From the NCBI RefSeq assembly GCF_001625215.2, contig NC_030382.2:35326610-35390609 (forward strand): 64,000 nucleotides of DNA, in the 5' to 3' direction. Positions 52,430 through 63,850 of this stretch are shown one piece after another. The DNA comes from Daucus carota subsp. sativus (taxonomy: Eukaryota; Streptophyta; Magnoliopsida; Apiales; Apiaceae). The notes below the pieces were generated by a model, which was not told where the DNA came from, made no database searches, and was given only the letters and a program-made list of their open reading frames with translations. Numbering within the stretch: the first letter of the stretch is position 1; each line of letters opens with the position of its first letter. The position numbers were made by a program, and so were the translations under genes.

Positions 52430-52790
52430 TGAACCAGAGACAACACGGAAGGGATATGAAAATTGACGTGGAATTGAGGCCCATTCCCCACATACCGTGG
52501 CTTTGAATACAAAGTCGCACGAAGTCCTCCCCATTTGACATGCCTCGTTTTTCGAACCTTGGAAGAGCCTCTGTGGATAACGTGGCTAATACAAGTTGGA
52601 CAGAAACAGGAATGAGACAAGGACGAAAAAGCCCTTGGTTGGTCCATGCAACAAGTGTCCTCTCGCAGCAAACAAACAAATGGTCGTGTCTACTGTCTAG
52701 TGTCTACTTGTTGCATGCACTTGCACTAGTATTATTCACTCCATCTCTCTTTTCAACGTGGTGACTCACCTCGCCCCATAAAGAATACAC
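52430..52790. other. GC-richer patch with promoter-like motifs, no gene
   Basis: A 360-bp block noticeably richer in GC than its surroundings. It contains GTGGATAACGTGGC, an I-box (GGATAA) fused to a G-box-like ACGTGGC, and ends with CAACGTGGTGACTCACC. Short frames are open on both strands but none resembles a protein family. Confidence 0.3.
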
Positions 52791-53069
52791 GATCGAGTTA
52801 GAAAAAATAAAATATAGTAATTGAAATATTATAATATCCATAAACTCTAACACTTTAAAATTTTAAAGGGAATGGTTCTCTGCATGTTATCAGAATATTC
52901 TCACAATTTAAAATGGACACGAAGGCAATTTATACCCAAAAATGGGCGCCCGTGATCCACTCTTCAATCTAAATAATGGGACTTCGAGTGAGGAGAGTGT
53001 TGACATATAAGGTTATTATTAGTGGATTTTTCGGTAGATACGGATGATATTAATTTTAGATTAGGTCGA

Positions 53070-53924
53070 ATTGTTTTTTCTGTTTTTTGAAACCAAAGAC
53101 TTTCATCCATTAAAAAAAATATTACATAGGAATTGGCAAGTCTATAACAAAAACAGATCTTGCAACAGAGAGGATATCCATATTCCATACAACATTAGCT
53201 TGACTTGATGAAACTATTTTGGCTAAACAATGAGCAAGACCATTAGCGGATGGTACTACATGATTGAAACCCTTAAAACCTGTGAGTGGTCAACGTGTTG
53301 ATGTTATCAACTAATCCATCAAAATCGCTACATCCATAGTAGGACTTTTTTTAACAAACTTACAACATTTGCACAATCCGATTAGATACCAAAGTTTGAT
53401 ATCTTCATATCAACTGCCATGACGAGTCCCTCTTAAATTGCATAAAGTTATGTCACTAACGGACTAAAAACTCTATGAAAATACCTGAATCGTGCTTCAA
53501 TAACTGGATCTTTTTCGTTTCTTAAAACTGTAGCAACACTGCATCCTATATGTCCCTTAGAAAGAGAGGCATCAACATTAATCTTCAAACAATCATGTTA
53601 GGGAGACCTCCATTTACTTTTAACAGATTCCATCTTCCCAGGTGTATGTGATGTATTCCCTTTCTTATAATCCTCAATGCACTTGTAACACTACTCCACC
53701 AAATCTCTAGAAAATTAAACTTTCTCAGCATGAAAACTTTTATTTCTTACCGGCCACATATGCCAAGAAGCTGCAACAAACACCTCAAAATCATCCAATG
53801 ATGTGGATTGTAGTATCTTGGATAGAAAAGCACCAACATCTGGACATTGATAATCTTTAATAAACATCGATGAGGTTGATATAAATGGAGGAGGTCCATA
53901 CCTATTTAATGACTCGATGTCCAA
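53070..53924 (-). pseudogene. 3' end of a LINE (RNase H region)
   Basis: The minus strand reads FEVFVAASWHMWPVRNKSFH at the upstream end, then INVDASLSKGHIGCSVATVL followed by RNEKDPVIEARF. This corresponds to the linker and RNase H start (xxNxDASL...G...VxRNxxG) of plant non-LTR retrotransposons. Several stops follow. An A-rich or T-rich stretch at the low-coordinate end is consistent with a LINE tail. Confidence 0.65.
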
Positions 53925-55278
53925 TCAGAAGATGACACATGAAATTTGGGAAAACTTTGAAATTTTTTTGGGTATCTAACATTTTCTTTTAGATTTTTGA
54001 TTGATGAAATGTATGGAATTATAATATTTTTGAGAAGAAAAATAACTAATTTTAGGATTTTATCATTTAGCAAAAAATTATTTATTTTGAACATATAAAA
54101 GCTTAACAAACAGAATATAAATATTCTTGATAATAAAAATGATTATAAAAGTTTCTCAAGCAATCCAGCCGACACCAACATTCTTGAAAATTGTAGCGTC
54201 ACAATCGACCTGCGCACATAAGAAACAGGTGATAATCCCGTATTCATACTCGTTAGTTACGCCAACTGAGGCGGGGGTACAGATGTCTTCATATATTGAG
54301 CAATCTTTTATTGTGCAAGGTGACTTTTACTGTGCAAGGTGAGCTCTTGCGATAATCACCATCATTTCATATTCAAAGCCGGCGTCCCAAATCTCCCAAT
54401 ATAGCAATCGAAACATTATCAAACGGACCAAAATAACAAAATAGAACACACTAAAACATACTAAAACACATCAACCACTCCATAAGAGAAACGCAAATCA
54501 CTCCAAATAGAAACGCAAATCACTCCAAAATGGAGAGACATAAAATATCCAAAAGAATAGATGCAAGAATCAAAAATCTCACCCAAAAATGGAAGATTAT
54601 TGAAGAAAAAAACACAAAAAACAAGAAAAGGAGAATATGCGTCTCCTGCGGTAGTATGATTATTTAGAATATTGAATGTACAGGAGTGGAGGGGGAGAGA
54701 ACTGAGAAGGCAGACTGGTGAGGAGAGAAATGGGAGATAGAGGGGTAGACTCTCGTTAGTTTTTTTTTTTAAAGTAATGTCGTTATTTAATAAGAGAAGA
54801 AAGAGTGAAATTCTAGCCAGTAGCAATAAATCAATAAAAATATTACTTTTCTTATGAGAAACTATCTCACATACTCTGGAATTTCAAATCTTGGGTTATG
54901 TACAGTGTAACTTCATGCTACCAAGTGAGATAACCCATAACCCGTGGAGCTCAAAACAAGAGAAATCATGAATAGAATTGAAGTTCTATACATAAGTGTA
55001 AACGGAAATCTCAAACACAATGTGTTTCACTTCATTGTTTTTTTTCTTGCTAAATGTTTCACTGCATTGTTTGCCACACATGATGTGCAGGGCACTGGTA
55101 TCATATTTTCAAAAGAAAGAAGCTTTGGCCGATTTATTGAAACATGCTCTGCATCTTTTGTTTCATGTACAAGAATTACTTACATATTTGATATAAAAAA
55201 TACACCTAGGTTCAAATTTATGAAATGAGATCATTCAAAGTACTCCATCTTTTATGAGTGAAGATCATAATTAAAGCC
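53925..55278. other. Spacer and 3' flank of the laccase
   Basis: No supported gene. A 121-codon hydrophobic frame (54,461-54,826, minus) is Leu/Ser-rich with no family match and is not called. Confidence 0.3.
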
Positions 55279-57636
55279 TCAACACTTGGGAAAATCTGGT
55301 GGGGGTGGTAAAATAGACTCATTGGGGCCTTCCCCATTGTCCACAACAAATGCCATTTTTAATCCCCATGTGGTATGTACTTCTAAATGGCAATGCATGA
55401 ACCAAACACCTGCAAAAATTACACAAATTCCACAAATTAGTACGCATTTCTAGCATTGTAGCCTAGTGGATACCGCTATTTTTTTAGCTATTAAACAAAA
55501 TGCTGAGAGTTCGAGTTTCAGTGAAAGCATGTGACTGAGTATCATGTACCTGGATTGTCCGCCCTGAATCTTATAGCAGTCCATCCACCCGAAGGAACTC
55601 CAACAGTGTTCCGCTCAACAGGATCAACAAGATTAAACTTCTTGCGGTCTTTTTTCTTGAAATTTCCAACTCCTCTTCCGACAACAAAGAAATTAAATCC
55701 ATGTAAATGAATTGGGTGATTTTCAGGAACTACCATTCCTGTACCTTGTAACACTAGCTCCACGGTTGAATTATACGCGAGCCTGTAAAGTTTGGTCGCT
55801 TTGACTGTTGCAAAATTTTTAGGCTGTGTTCCGGTATAATTATATGGCATTATTGGCTTCCCAGGAAAGTCATCAGTAAAAACTCCACTGATTTTGAAGT
55901 AATGTGCTTGAAGAAGATTAATTTTCGGCATCACAAATGTCACATTGTTGATATCCGCTACAACTCTGCTTCCATTAACACATGTGGCACAAGGGTTCAC
56001 TCCGAGCCCAATTGTGAAAAGAAGTGAATGATCAACTTCTGATGGCACTTGAGCTGGATATTTTTTTGAGTTGAGGCTTCGGAGGGAGTCACTGAATTTA
56101 GTAGCTAATGCAGTGGCATTTTGAGGTGGTGGGGCGGTTAAGGTTGTGGTAACACTAGAGGGTACCGCGGTGGAGTAATGCAAGGTTGCTGTGGCAGTTA
56201 CATTATCAACTGATATTGGCGCGTCCATGAATGGGGAAACTGCAACTAAGTATTTGCCACTTTCTTGATTTGCTTTGACTAGGACATTTGTGGTTTGGCC
56301 AGGGGCTATGAGTATTGTGTCTGTTTTGAAAGGTTTTACGTAGGCAGCATCGACTTCCACTACTGTGAGCTTATGGTTCGCGATTTTGAAGAAAAGTTCT
56401 TCATTAAGAGCAGCGTTGATGACTCGTAGCATGTAGGTTTTTCCAGTGTCTACTGGTAAATTGAATCCTCCTGCACAAACAATAAAAATGGTATCATCCG
56501 TATCAGAAATTTAGTACTCACGTGGATAATCAACTTCCAGTTTATAATATAGTTACAAATACCGACTTTGTGTTAAGCAGGTTGAGACAGGCCCCGGATG
56601 CCCATTAATAGTGTGGGCATCAGAGACATTTGGTGCTAAGCCTGATTTGGTAGCTTCCTTAATCACAGCCTCAACATCAGATTTCCACCATTCTCCTACG
56701 AAGATGAGAAAAACATTGTCAGTATCTGCCCGGCTTGATAATAAGAGGTCGATGGTCCAAGTCTCGTTAGAGGCATAGTAAAATTTAGTACATAATTTTT
56801 CACCTAATAGAACCACAACTTCTTTATCTGGTGCTGGAAAAGGGTAAGGCACTCCAGGTTTAGGTAAGATGACTATAGCCCCATGGACAGTGGCCCTAAG
56901 CCATAGAATATGTGCATGCCACCAGAGGGTGCCCCTTTGCCCTGTTACAGTGAAATTGTATACATAACTCTGGCCTGGTTGTATTGGGCACTGTGTTATA
57001 TATGCTGGACCATCAGCCCAACCAGTCCGAATCTGACGAATGCCATGCCTAAAAAACACGAAAAAAGGAGAAATTTAATGCAGTGGTAATCCTCACAACT
57101 AGTGCATGAAAACCTAGAGAAAAGAAATATACCAGTGGATGCTGAGATTGTACTTGACATGATTTACCACCTTGATAAGAACTCTGTCACCTTCTCTTGC
57201 TGATACAGTTGGGCCAGGAAAAAGGCCATTTACTGTCACTATGGGCTTGCTTGAGCACAGCTTGGTTGTATTATTCATCACCACCTGCCAAAATCACAAA
57301 CATCACTTTAGAACATAGCATATTTCTGACATATTGCTAAGAGCCCGTTTGGCTTTGGCTGACTTATGTGATAAGCTGGGAGCTTAAAATATCTGTTTGG
57401 GTAATTTTGACTTATTAATGACTTTCAGCCGACTTCTAGCTTATTACACAAGCAGACGTTTTTCATCTTAAAGTCGAAAATGGCTTAAAGTCCGGGCTTT
57501 AAGCTCAGACAAACAGGCTCTAAATCTATACAAGATGAAAACTCACATTGAACTTGTAATGCCGAATCCTGCACTGAACCAACACAGGAAACAAGCAAAC
57601 CACCATAAACAGAACTCGAATCCATGCTACCGCCAT
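55279..57636 (-). CDS. Laccase (secreted multicopper oxidase)
   Basis: Oxidises phenolics such as monolignols using oxygen, in the cell wall, contributing to lignin. Exons are 57636-57547, 57284-57133, 57048-56804, 56695-56567, 56470-55550 and 55409-55279, giving 555 residues, the usual laccase size. Residues 1-22 ([20 protein letters not shown]) form a signal peptide. All four copper motifs are present: HWHG (80-83), WWHAH (123-127), [11 protein letters not shown] and [14 protein letters not shown] (518-531). Axial Met after the last His group is as in low-potential plant laccases. N-glycosylation sites are frequent (for example NATA, NVTF). The closest Arabidopsis types are LAC4/LAC12/LAC17 by general similarity, not resolved. 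Intron 3 is 108 bases with no in-frame stop. A probable miR397 site lies in exon 5. Confidence 0.96.
56401..56421 (-). promoter_or_regulatory. Probable miR397 target site in laccase exon 5
   Basis: The plus-strand sequence here differs from the miR397 sequence (as I recall it) at two of 21 positions. One gives a G:U pair at position 6 and the other a mismatch at position 9. It codes for INAALNE, the conserved laccase segment where miR397 sites lie in many plants. Confidence 0.7.
56696..56803 (-). other. Laccase intron 3, in-frame and stop-free
   Basis: GT at 56803-56802 and AG at 56697-56696. The length, 108, is divisible by three and the retained reading is open (inserting [14 protein letters not shown] and onward between VVLLGE and WWKSD). 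Standard laccases have VLLGEWWKSD here, so splicing is expected. Confidence 0.8.
57341..57520. mobile_element. Tourist/Harbinger-type MITE in laccase intron 1
   Basis: The ends GAGCCCGTTTGGC and, inverted, GAGCCTGTTTG are flanked by TAA on both sides (57,338-57,340 and 57,521-57,523). It is 180 bp, and related elements lie at 59,269-59,630 and 63,045-63,282. Confidence 0.8.
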
Positions 57637-57713
57637 CTCTCTGATCGCGTCGTTTCTCTGCAGAAAACTCCTGAGATGGCTCTGTTGTACTTAGTCCAGA
57701 CCAGGAACTCCAA

Positions 57714-57721
57714 CTTATATA
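57714..57721 (-). promoter_or_regulatory. TATA box of the laccase gene
   Basis: CTATATAAG on the minus strand, about 80 bases upstream of the start codon at 57636. Confidence 0.5.
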
Positions 57722-59268
57722 GCACAAAAATGTAGCTGCTAAGTTGCTAAGTTGTTATTTTAGTAGTTAGGTGGGGGCAACATTATTCTCAAGGAAGATC
57801 CAGACTTAATGCATACATTTGATTCTTCTAACTCATGCATTAGGTGTAAATTATATGTGTGTGTTTATTTTCATTTCTTGTGATCTACACAAAGTTTGTT
57901 AATATAATACTATGAAATATATCCACACATGTATAATGAAGTACTTTTAAGCTAAGGTTGTTCTAGATACATAACTAACTGCTTCATATTGTTGGTCTGC
58001 AACTCTACATCACCACATAGTACTAGTGCTCTTATTACAACTAATCCTAGCTATATCCGACCAAACAACAAAATACAAATTAGGATATTCCTACGACTGA
58101 AGAGGGACCAACATTGTTGAACGAGGGCGAATCTTCGTGGATAAAATAGTCGATTAATTAGTAGTAATGTTTTTTCATTAGTAGCCGAAGAAATTCAAGC
58201 TTTAGACTCTAGTCCGGACTGATATTTGAAAGATGAGTGATATGCTCGAGTCATAATGGAGAGGTAATATGATCAAAAGTTTGAAATTGTGTGCGAGTAA
58301 ATTAAAGTATTTTTGGTGGGTAAACCGGTAAGTAATAGCTGATCAGATGTTACTCTCTACTTTCGGTTTCTTTATTTGCTGTTGAAATTCGGATGAAACA
58401 TATGCCGCCACAGACAGACTATGTTTATTTTAAAAGATTTAGTGATTATTAACGATACAGTCATTTTCTTCAAAAAAATAAAAAAAACGATACAGAAGAT
58501 GTATTCTAAATCTATAAAAATATTTTATAATCGTAGTCTGAATAAAAATTGATAGTTCAGAAATTACAATCAACGAAATGAACATGTTAACAAGGAAAAA
58601 CGCTTGTGACACATGACTTATTCCCGTATCACCCATGTTAATTATTTCTTTAAATCACAGTATTATTATTAGAGAAGATCCGGTCAAAAAGTAAATTCTT
58701 GGAATGTTTGTGTCTGCATAGGTGATCTAATCTGAGAAGTAAAAAATTACATAATGAAGGCAACAAGAAGATAGCTTGTAATCTGTGTTGGCACCAATGA
58801 AATTGAAGACAGTGAGAGTGAAATAGTTGGAAACTGGTGGAGAATAGGCGAGCTGACACCAGAGTGCAAATATTTGTTATAACACGCCGAACTATCACGA
58901 TTTAATCGTTGCAAGGTGATGTGACAATTTGATTTTTAAAATTATTGATAAAACTAGACAGAAAAATTATAATAATATTAAATTTGACTGAATTTAAAAT
59001 TGTCGCTTATGATTTAACGTGACTTCATGGACGATGTTTGAGTAATTTTGAATTGTTAATGAGTTATTAAAAATATAATAATAAAAATAAAAATTATTTA
59101 TAAATTATTTTTATTTAAAAAGAAGTTTAAAAAAGTTAAATCATCAAAATAATTAACCCAAACTAATTTCTAGTTTAAACGCGTTCCTGTTTTATTTTTT
59201 ATTTTTAAATCAAATTTGTTACGACAAAAAACTCTTTTTCATTTTAAATAACAATTATGGGAAACCTA
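57722..59268. other. Laccase upstream region and spacer
   Basis: No ORF is supported. The proximal few hundred bases should hold laccase promoter elements; none is clear to me beyond the TATA box. Confidence 0.35.
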
Positions 59269-59630
59269 GAGCCTGTTTGCTGGGCTTGAATTCCGGGCTT
59301 TAAGTTATCTCTGATTTTAAGCTGAAAAATGTTTGTTTGTGAAATGAAATAAGCCAGAAGTCAGTTTAAAGTCAGAAATAAGTCAGAAGATGACTTAAAG
59401 CCTGAAGTTAGTTTGAGGTACTTTTTTCAATGACTAATTTTTTTATTTTTTTTGATAAAAATTACTCTTAAGTCATAAATTACCAATAATTCTTTTTATT
59501 TCTATTATTATATTTTTAATAACTCATAAGTCATTAATAACTCAAAATTACCCAAACAGACATTTTAAACTCTCAGCTTATTAAATAAGTCACGTTAAGT
59601 CATAAGCCATAAGTTCAGCGAAACGGACTC
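59269..59630. mobile_element. Tourist/Harbinger-type MITE, larger relative
   Basis: The ends GAGCCTGTTTGCTGGGCTTG and, inverted, GAGTCCGTTTCGCTGAACTT share the GAGxCxGTTT terminus. The interior is rich in AAGTCA/TGACTTA. The target duplication is worn. Confidence 0.6.
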
Positions 59631-59646
59631 CTGATCTTATTCCATA

Positions 59647-60039
59647 AGAGCAACTACAATACAATGCTATATTTGGTTCTATTGCTATATTATAGCATCA
59701 AAAGTAAAAAAAACTCATCTCCAAAGAGGTGCTATATTTGGATGCATCCATGCATAGATGCATCCTTGGTTCTATATTTGAAACCAAGGATGGATCCATC
59801 CATGTTGCCACATCATTAATAGCTAGAAATTGGAAACTAGTTAATGAGTTAATGAGTGGTAAAAGTTAATGAGCTGGTTTTATATAAAAGTTAGATAAAA
59901 ATTAATGAATTGGTTAAATTTGAAACTAGTTATAAAACTTAGCATTGGAGTAAGTTCTATTTTAACACCAAAAAATACATTTTAATGCTATATTATAACA
60001 ATAGCATTAGATATATAGCATCTAGTATTGTACATGCTC
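59647..60039. mobile_element. Tourist-like MITE with TAA duplication
   Basis: The left end GAGCAACTACAATACAATGC and inverted right end GAGCATGTACAATACTAGAT are flanked by TAA (59,644-59,646 and 60,040-60,042). The interior repeats 'GCATCCATGCATAGATGCATCC'-type sequence. Confidence 0.75.
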
Positions 60040-60058
60040 TAAAAGCTTTGGGCCATTA

Positions 60059-60430
60059 GAGCAAGTCCAATAGGTGTGCTAAATTAAGTCTTAAATCCAA
60101 AAATAGGGAATATGGGATAAAATTGCACTCCAACACTATGCTAGTGATGTGCTAAATCACTAGCACAAGCTTCCCCTTCCCTATTTTTAGAATATGCTAG
60201 CCACTCCTAAACTATTTTTATCATTAAAATATTCATTTCTCTCTCTTCTCCACATCATTTCCCTCTCTCCTCCACACCAAAGTTGTTTAAATTTAATATT
60301 ATTATAATAATAGGGAATGAATATAGGGAGTACTATTGGAGCTCATGTGCTAAATCTTGTGCTAAATCACTAAGACATATTATCTTATAATATTTTTAGG
60401 GAACCCCTTAGCATAGTGTTGGACTTGCTC
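60059..60430. mobile_element. Tourist-like MITE with TTA duplication
   Basis: The left end GAGCAAGTCCAATAGGTGTG and inverted right end GAGCAAGTCCAACACTATGC are flanked by TTA (60,056-60,058 and 60,431-60,433). It ends only 38 bases before the start codon of the next gene. Confidence 0.85.
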
Positions 60431-60468
60431 TTACGAACTATCGAGCAGCTTAATAGTATCACCTCCAA

Positions 60469-61453
60469 ATGGTTCGCAAAAGTCTTCAACCTGCCAAAAC
60501 AGGTACACTTTAATCCCAATTTATGCCTTCTAATTTCTACATTCAATTTCTTAATCCTTTTTTTGTGAAACTTTTTTTTTTTTTTTTACTTCATGGCCAT
60601 TTTATTCTACCAAAATAATAAAATCGAAATTATAAATGCCCAGTAATTCATGCAATCAAAAATCTCATTATTAGAACACTTCAAGATCATGGGTTGATCT
60701 ACATTGAGTTGCTGCATTGCCACTTATGCCTGTGTAAAAAGAGATGAATTTGTAGAGTTGTTCTTATTGCCCTGTGTTTTTATAGAGTGAGTGTTGTGCC
60801 TTGAAGCTGTTTGACAAAACGCCTGAACTAAACACAGAAATGCAGTAATACTTTGCTGATTGCTAACATTGTAGTTTAGTAGCTTAGTTGGTGCCCTTTT
60901 TCTCGATAACAAGATGTTTCGGTAGAGGCATGAGTGCGTGAGTATTTAAATTTCGGCGTGCTAAACTATGTTATGATGTTAATGTTTCTGTATGGTAGGT
61001 CTATCAGCAATTAAGTCGTTCAATGCCGATAAGTACCTAAAAAAGATAGGCCTAGGTAAGGAGGACCATTATTTCTGGGGGCAAGTAGGGAAGGCATTGT
61101 TATGCACATATGCATTGTTTGGCGCTGCATGGTTGTACAACGAAACATCGCCCCTTGGTTGGTGGACACTTAAGCCGAAACCCAAGGAAGAGAAAGAGTT
61201 GGCCCATCTGTATGAACGTCGGGAATTTCCATATCCGGGTGATGCTGAGGCGATGGAGGAGTTTATTGCCAAGGGTGGGATGATCGGGACAACTATTGGG
61301 CCGAAAGGGGCACTTGAAACAGATAAGGACTCGGTTAATTTTCAGAAGCAGTTGCAGGATAAGAAGTTTGAGCACGAAGCTTTTAAGATGTGGGTGAGGA
61401 TGAGGAGTGAAGTTGTTGCAGACCTTCAAAATAAAGGGTATGAAATTGAGTGA
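60469..61453 (+). CDS. Small membrane protein, possible mitochondrial complex I accessory subunit
   Basis: Exons are 60469-60502 and 60999-61453, in frame (ACA G|GT ... AG|GT CTA), giving 162 residues starting MVRKSLQPAKTGLSAIKSFN. One membrane segment is likely near residues 43-60 (ALLCTYALFGAAWLY), followed by a charged region (LKPKPKEEKELAHLYERREF) and an acidic/basic C-terminus (MRSEVVADLQNKGYEIE). The protein looks strongly conserved and single-copy in style. It resembles, from memory, plant proteins listed as complex I subunits (At1g67350-like or ESSS/NDUFB11-like), but I cannot confirm the name. If so, it acts in the inner mitochondrial membrane. The first exon is tiny (34 bases) and a Tourist-like MITE abuts its 5' side. 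Confidence 0.75.
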
Positions 61454-61502
61454 TTGTTCTATCATTTCTGCAATATAAAATGATAATGTTTGTTGTGTGA
61501 TA

Positions 61503-61753
61503 CTCCCTCTGTCCCATTTAATTGTATACGTTTCTTTTCAACTGCTCGACACGCATTTCAATGCTCTTATAAAACATAGTTCCGTAACTTATTTTTGAGA
61601 TTTTTTTTTTCTGAATAAAAATATAACATCCAAACTTTAATTCAGAAAAAGAAAATTTTAAAAATAAATTACACAACTACACTTTACAGGAGCATTAAAG
61701 TCCGTGCCACGTCCCCGTCCCCCAATGTATACTACTCAGGGGGACGGAGGGAG
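61503..61753. mobile_element. Stowaway-like MITE, copy B
   Basis: A near-identical sister of the 12,845-13,093 element: the shared block runs from 'TATACGTTTCTTTT', 'AACTGCTCGACACGCATTT' to 'CGTCCCCGTCCCCCAATG', with TA at both flanks. It lies just 49 bases after the stop codon of the small membrane protein gene, so it may be transcribed in its 3' UTR. Confidence 0.9.
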
Positions 61754-62349
61754 TATAATTTATGTGTAGCTTGATTAGTAGTTAAAAATTCAAATGGTCA
61801 TTGTTCTTATGAAACATGGTATCAGCAAATTGTTATATGCATCGAACTGGCTTGATTCTTAATAAATTCTTGTTCTTAAATTCCATCTGTCTATTCTTAC
61901 AAGAAAAATATGTATATATTGCCAGATTAATATGAGAATAATCAAAGTTAAGACAGTCGAATATGTGTTACTAAGGAATGTAAATTAGCTTTGCCATTAC
62001 TTAAAGACCAATTGAAATTTCCTGAGAGAGAGATTCTGGGCTTAGTTCAGTTTTCCCCTCAAAATGCCTATACATAGAGAGAATGAACAACCTGCATTCG
62101 GTTTATAAATGATTTTGTTCATTTGTCAGCAATTTGGTGTTAAATTCGATGAAATTTGGTTCTTATCTGATTTGATAGTTATAAGGGGTAAAATATAACT
62201 CAGTTTTTGGATGTCAGAAACTATAACTAGGTCGAACTTGTTTAAGAAAGTGCTCGTGTACAGCTTAAAATACAAGTTTGTGAGATTTCTCAGTAAAGCA
62301 GGCGCTTTAAAATTTAAACACATTTTTTAGTTGTTATTGAAACTAGGAT
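61754..62349. other. Spacer, nothing recognised
   Basis: AT-rich, no supported ORF. Confidence 0.3.
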
Positions 62350-62600
62350 CCGCTTGAAATTGATGTTGCAGACAACAAATTTTTGCTTAAAAATACGTGG
62401 AAAAGCTGTTTAGTAAATTAAAAAATAATTTTTCTAATGGCAGTTTTTAGCTCAAAAACTGATCACGATACTTTTAAATAAAGGTGTTTTTCCTGTTTTT
62501 GTGGGAACTATCACAGATTTAAAACATCATTTTTTTTAACAAGAAGTGAAATACGTGAATATGAAAAAAATATCGAACAACAAGAATCTACATCCCGTAC
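62350..62600. mobile_element. Degenerate relative of the 9.5-kb Harbinger MITE
   Basis: It shares AAAAGCTGTTTAGTAAATT, TTTTTCTAATGGCAGTTTTTAG and TTTGTGGGAACTATCACAGA blocks in the same order as the 9,509 element. Confidence 0.45.
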
Positions 62601-63044
62601 GCTGCACTTAAAAATTAGACCATTATGTCAAATCACAACCTACATCCTGAATATCATGGTTAAAAATTCAAGCCGCAATTATATCATAAAAATTGTGGAT
62701 GCATGCGGTTTGAGATTTGATGATCACATTTCTATTATTTCTATAAATAAAAATTCATTTACTTCCGTTTTTTTATTTATCTGTATTCACTTTTTTTATA
62801 CCATTTTCCATGATCGTAATAATACCCTCTTCGTTCGCATGAGTTGTATATATAAGAGAAGGGAAATGGGGACGTCGACACGACACGTATGTTAATGTTC
62901 TTGCACAATATAGTTTTAAAATTTATTTTAAAAACTTTTTCTTAAAAAAATTTAACACTAAAATATATATTTAAAAATAAGCTATAAGAATATATATGAT
63001 AGAAGTATTACATGTCAAATACCAGAAGAAAATGTATAGATAAT
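62601..63044. other. Spacer, nothing recognised
   Basis: No supported ORF; a 79-codon frame (62,656-62,895) lacks any family features. Confidence 0.25.
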
Positions 63045-63282
63045 GGGGCCGTTTGGCTGAGTTTAAAATAAGTGCTTCTTGCTTAAAGTAAAGAAGTGAA
63101 ATAGAAGTTAGAAGCTAGTTAAGACTTATAAGTGATTAAAGTGTTTGGGAAATAAGCAGAAGTCATGAAACAAAAGCTAGCATTCTCAGCTTTTTATAAG
63201 TGCTTCCTAACTTATTACACAAACAGTACGAAATAAGTGCTTTTAACTTATAAGCCCAGAAGTCTGGCTGCGAAACACCACC
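63045..63282. mobile_element. Tourist/Harbinger-type MITE
   Basis: The left end GGGGCCGTTTGGCTGAGTTT and the right side with AAGTCTGGCTGCGAAAC match the 57,341 and 59,269 family in layout. The interior repeats AAGTGCTT/AAGCACTT. Confidence 0.55.
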
Positions 63283-63850
63283 AATATATGGGTGGAATCC
63301 AACATGGCTTCTGTTTTGGATCACCAAGTAATAGCGTATTTTGAGAAACTAACTTTTGGGCCGTCAGCTATTTCAAAGACTTGTACCTGACAAAGGATTT
63401 TCACTTCATGTATCCTTTTCTTTTGGGCTTCACAATAAAGATAACAATGGTCTGCAAATAACATGGGCGACACTGTCAAAAGCCTTTTGCCTCTACTTGT
63501 ATATTTCGATAATTTTAAATAATAGTATAGTATAATTCATGAATTACTAAAATTATAGAAATAAAAACAAATCAATAAACTATCTTTTAAATAATGATAA
63601 ATAAAATATTCAACCAATTAAAATTATAAGTAAAAATAAAATTACTTAAAAAATAGTAGTCATATCAGATAAATTTTGAAAAATATTTAGGTTGTTACAG
63701 AAATGACGTTTCTGAGGCAAACTTATCTAAAAACAACGTGTAGTGACAAATTCGATATTATCACCAAAACAAGCCCCATTTCTGTAATCCACTAAACACT
63801 AGTCCACAACATATACTCACATTATACACACATTTCTCACCGGAAACACC
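63283..63850. other. Upstream region of the last gene
   Basis: Probable promoter and 5' UTR of the gene starting at 63,851. No element is recognised. Confidence 0.35.

Noticed and set aside
54461..54826. Leu/Ser-rich 121-codon minus-strand frame that looks like a secreted protein
   Set aside because: Low complexity with long A and T runs in the DNA; no start context or family match.
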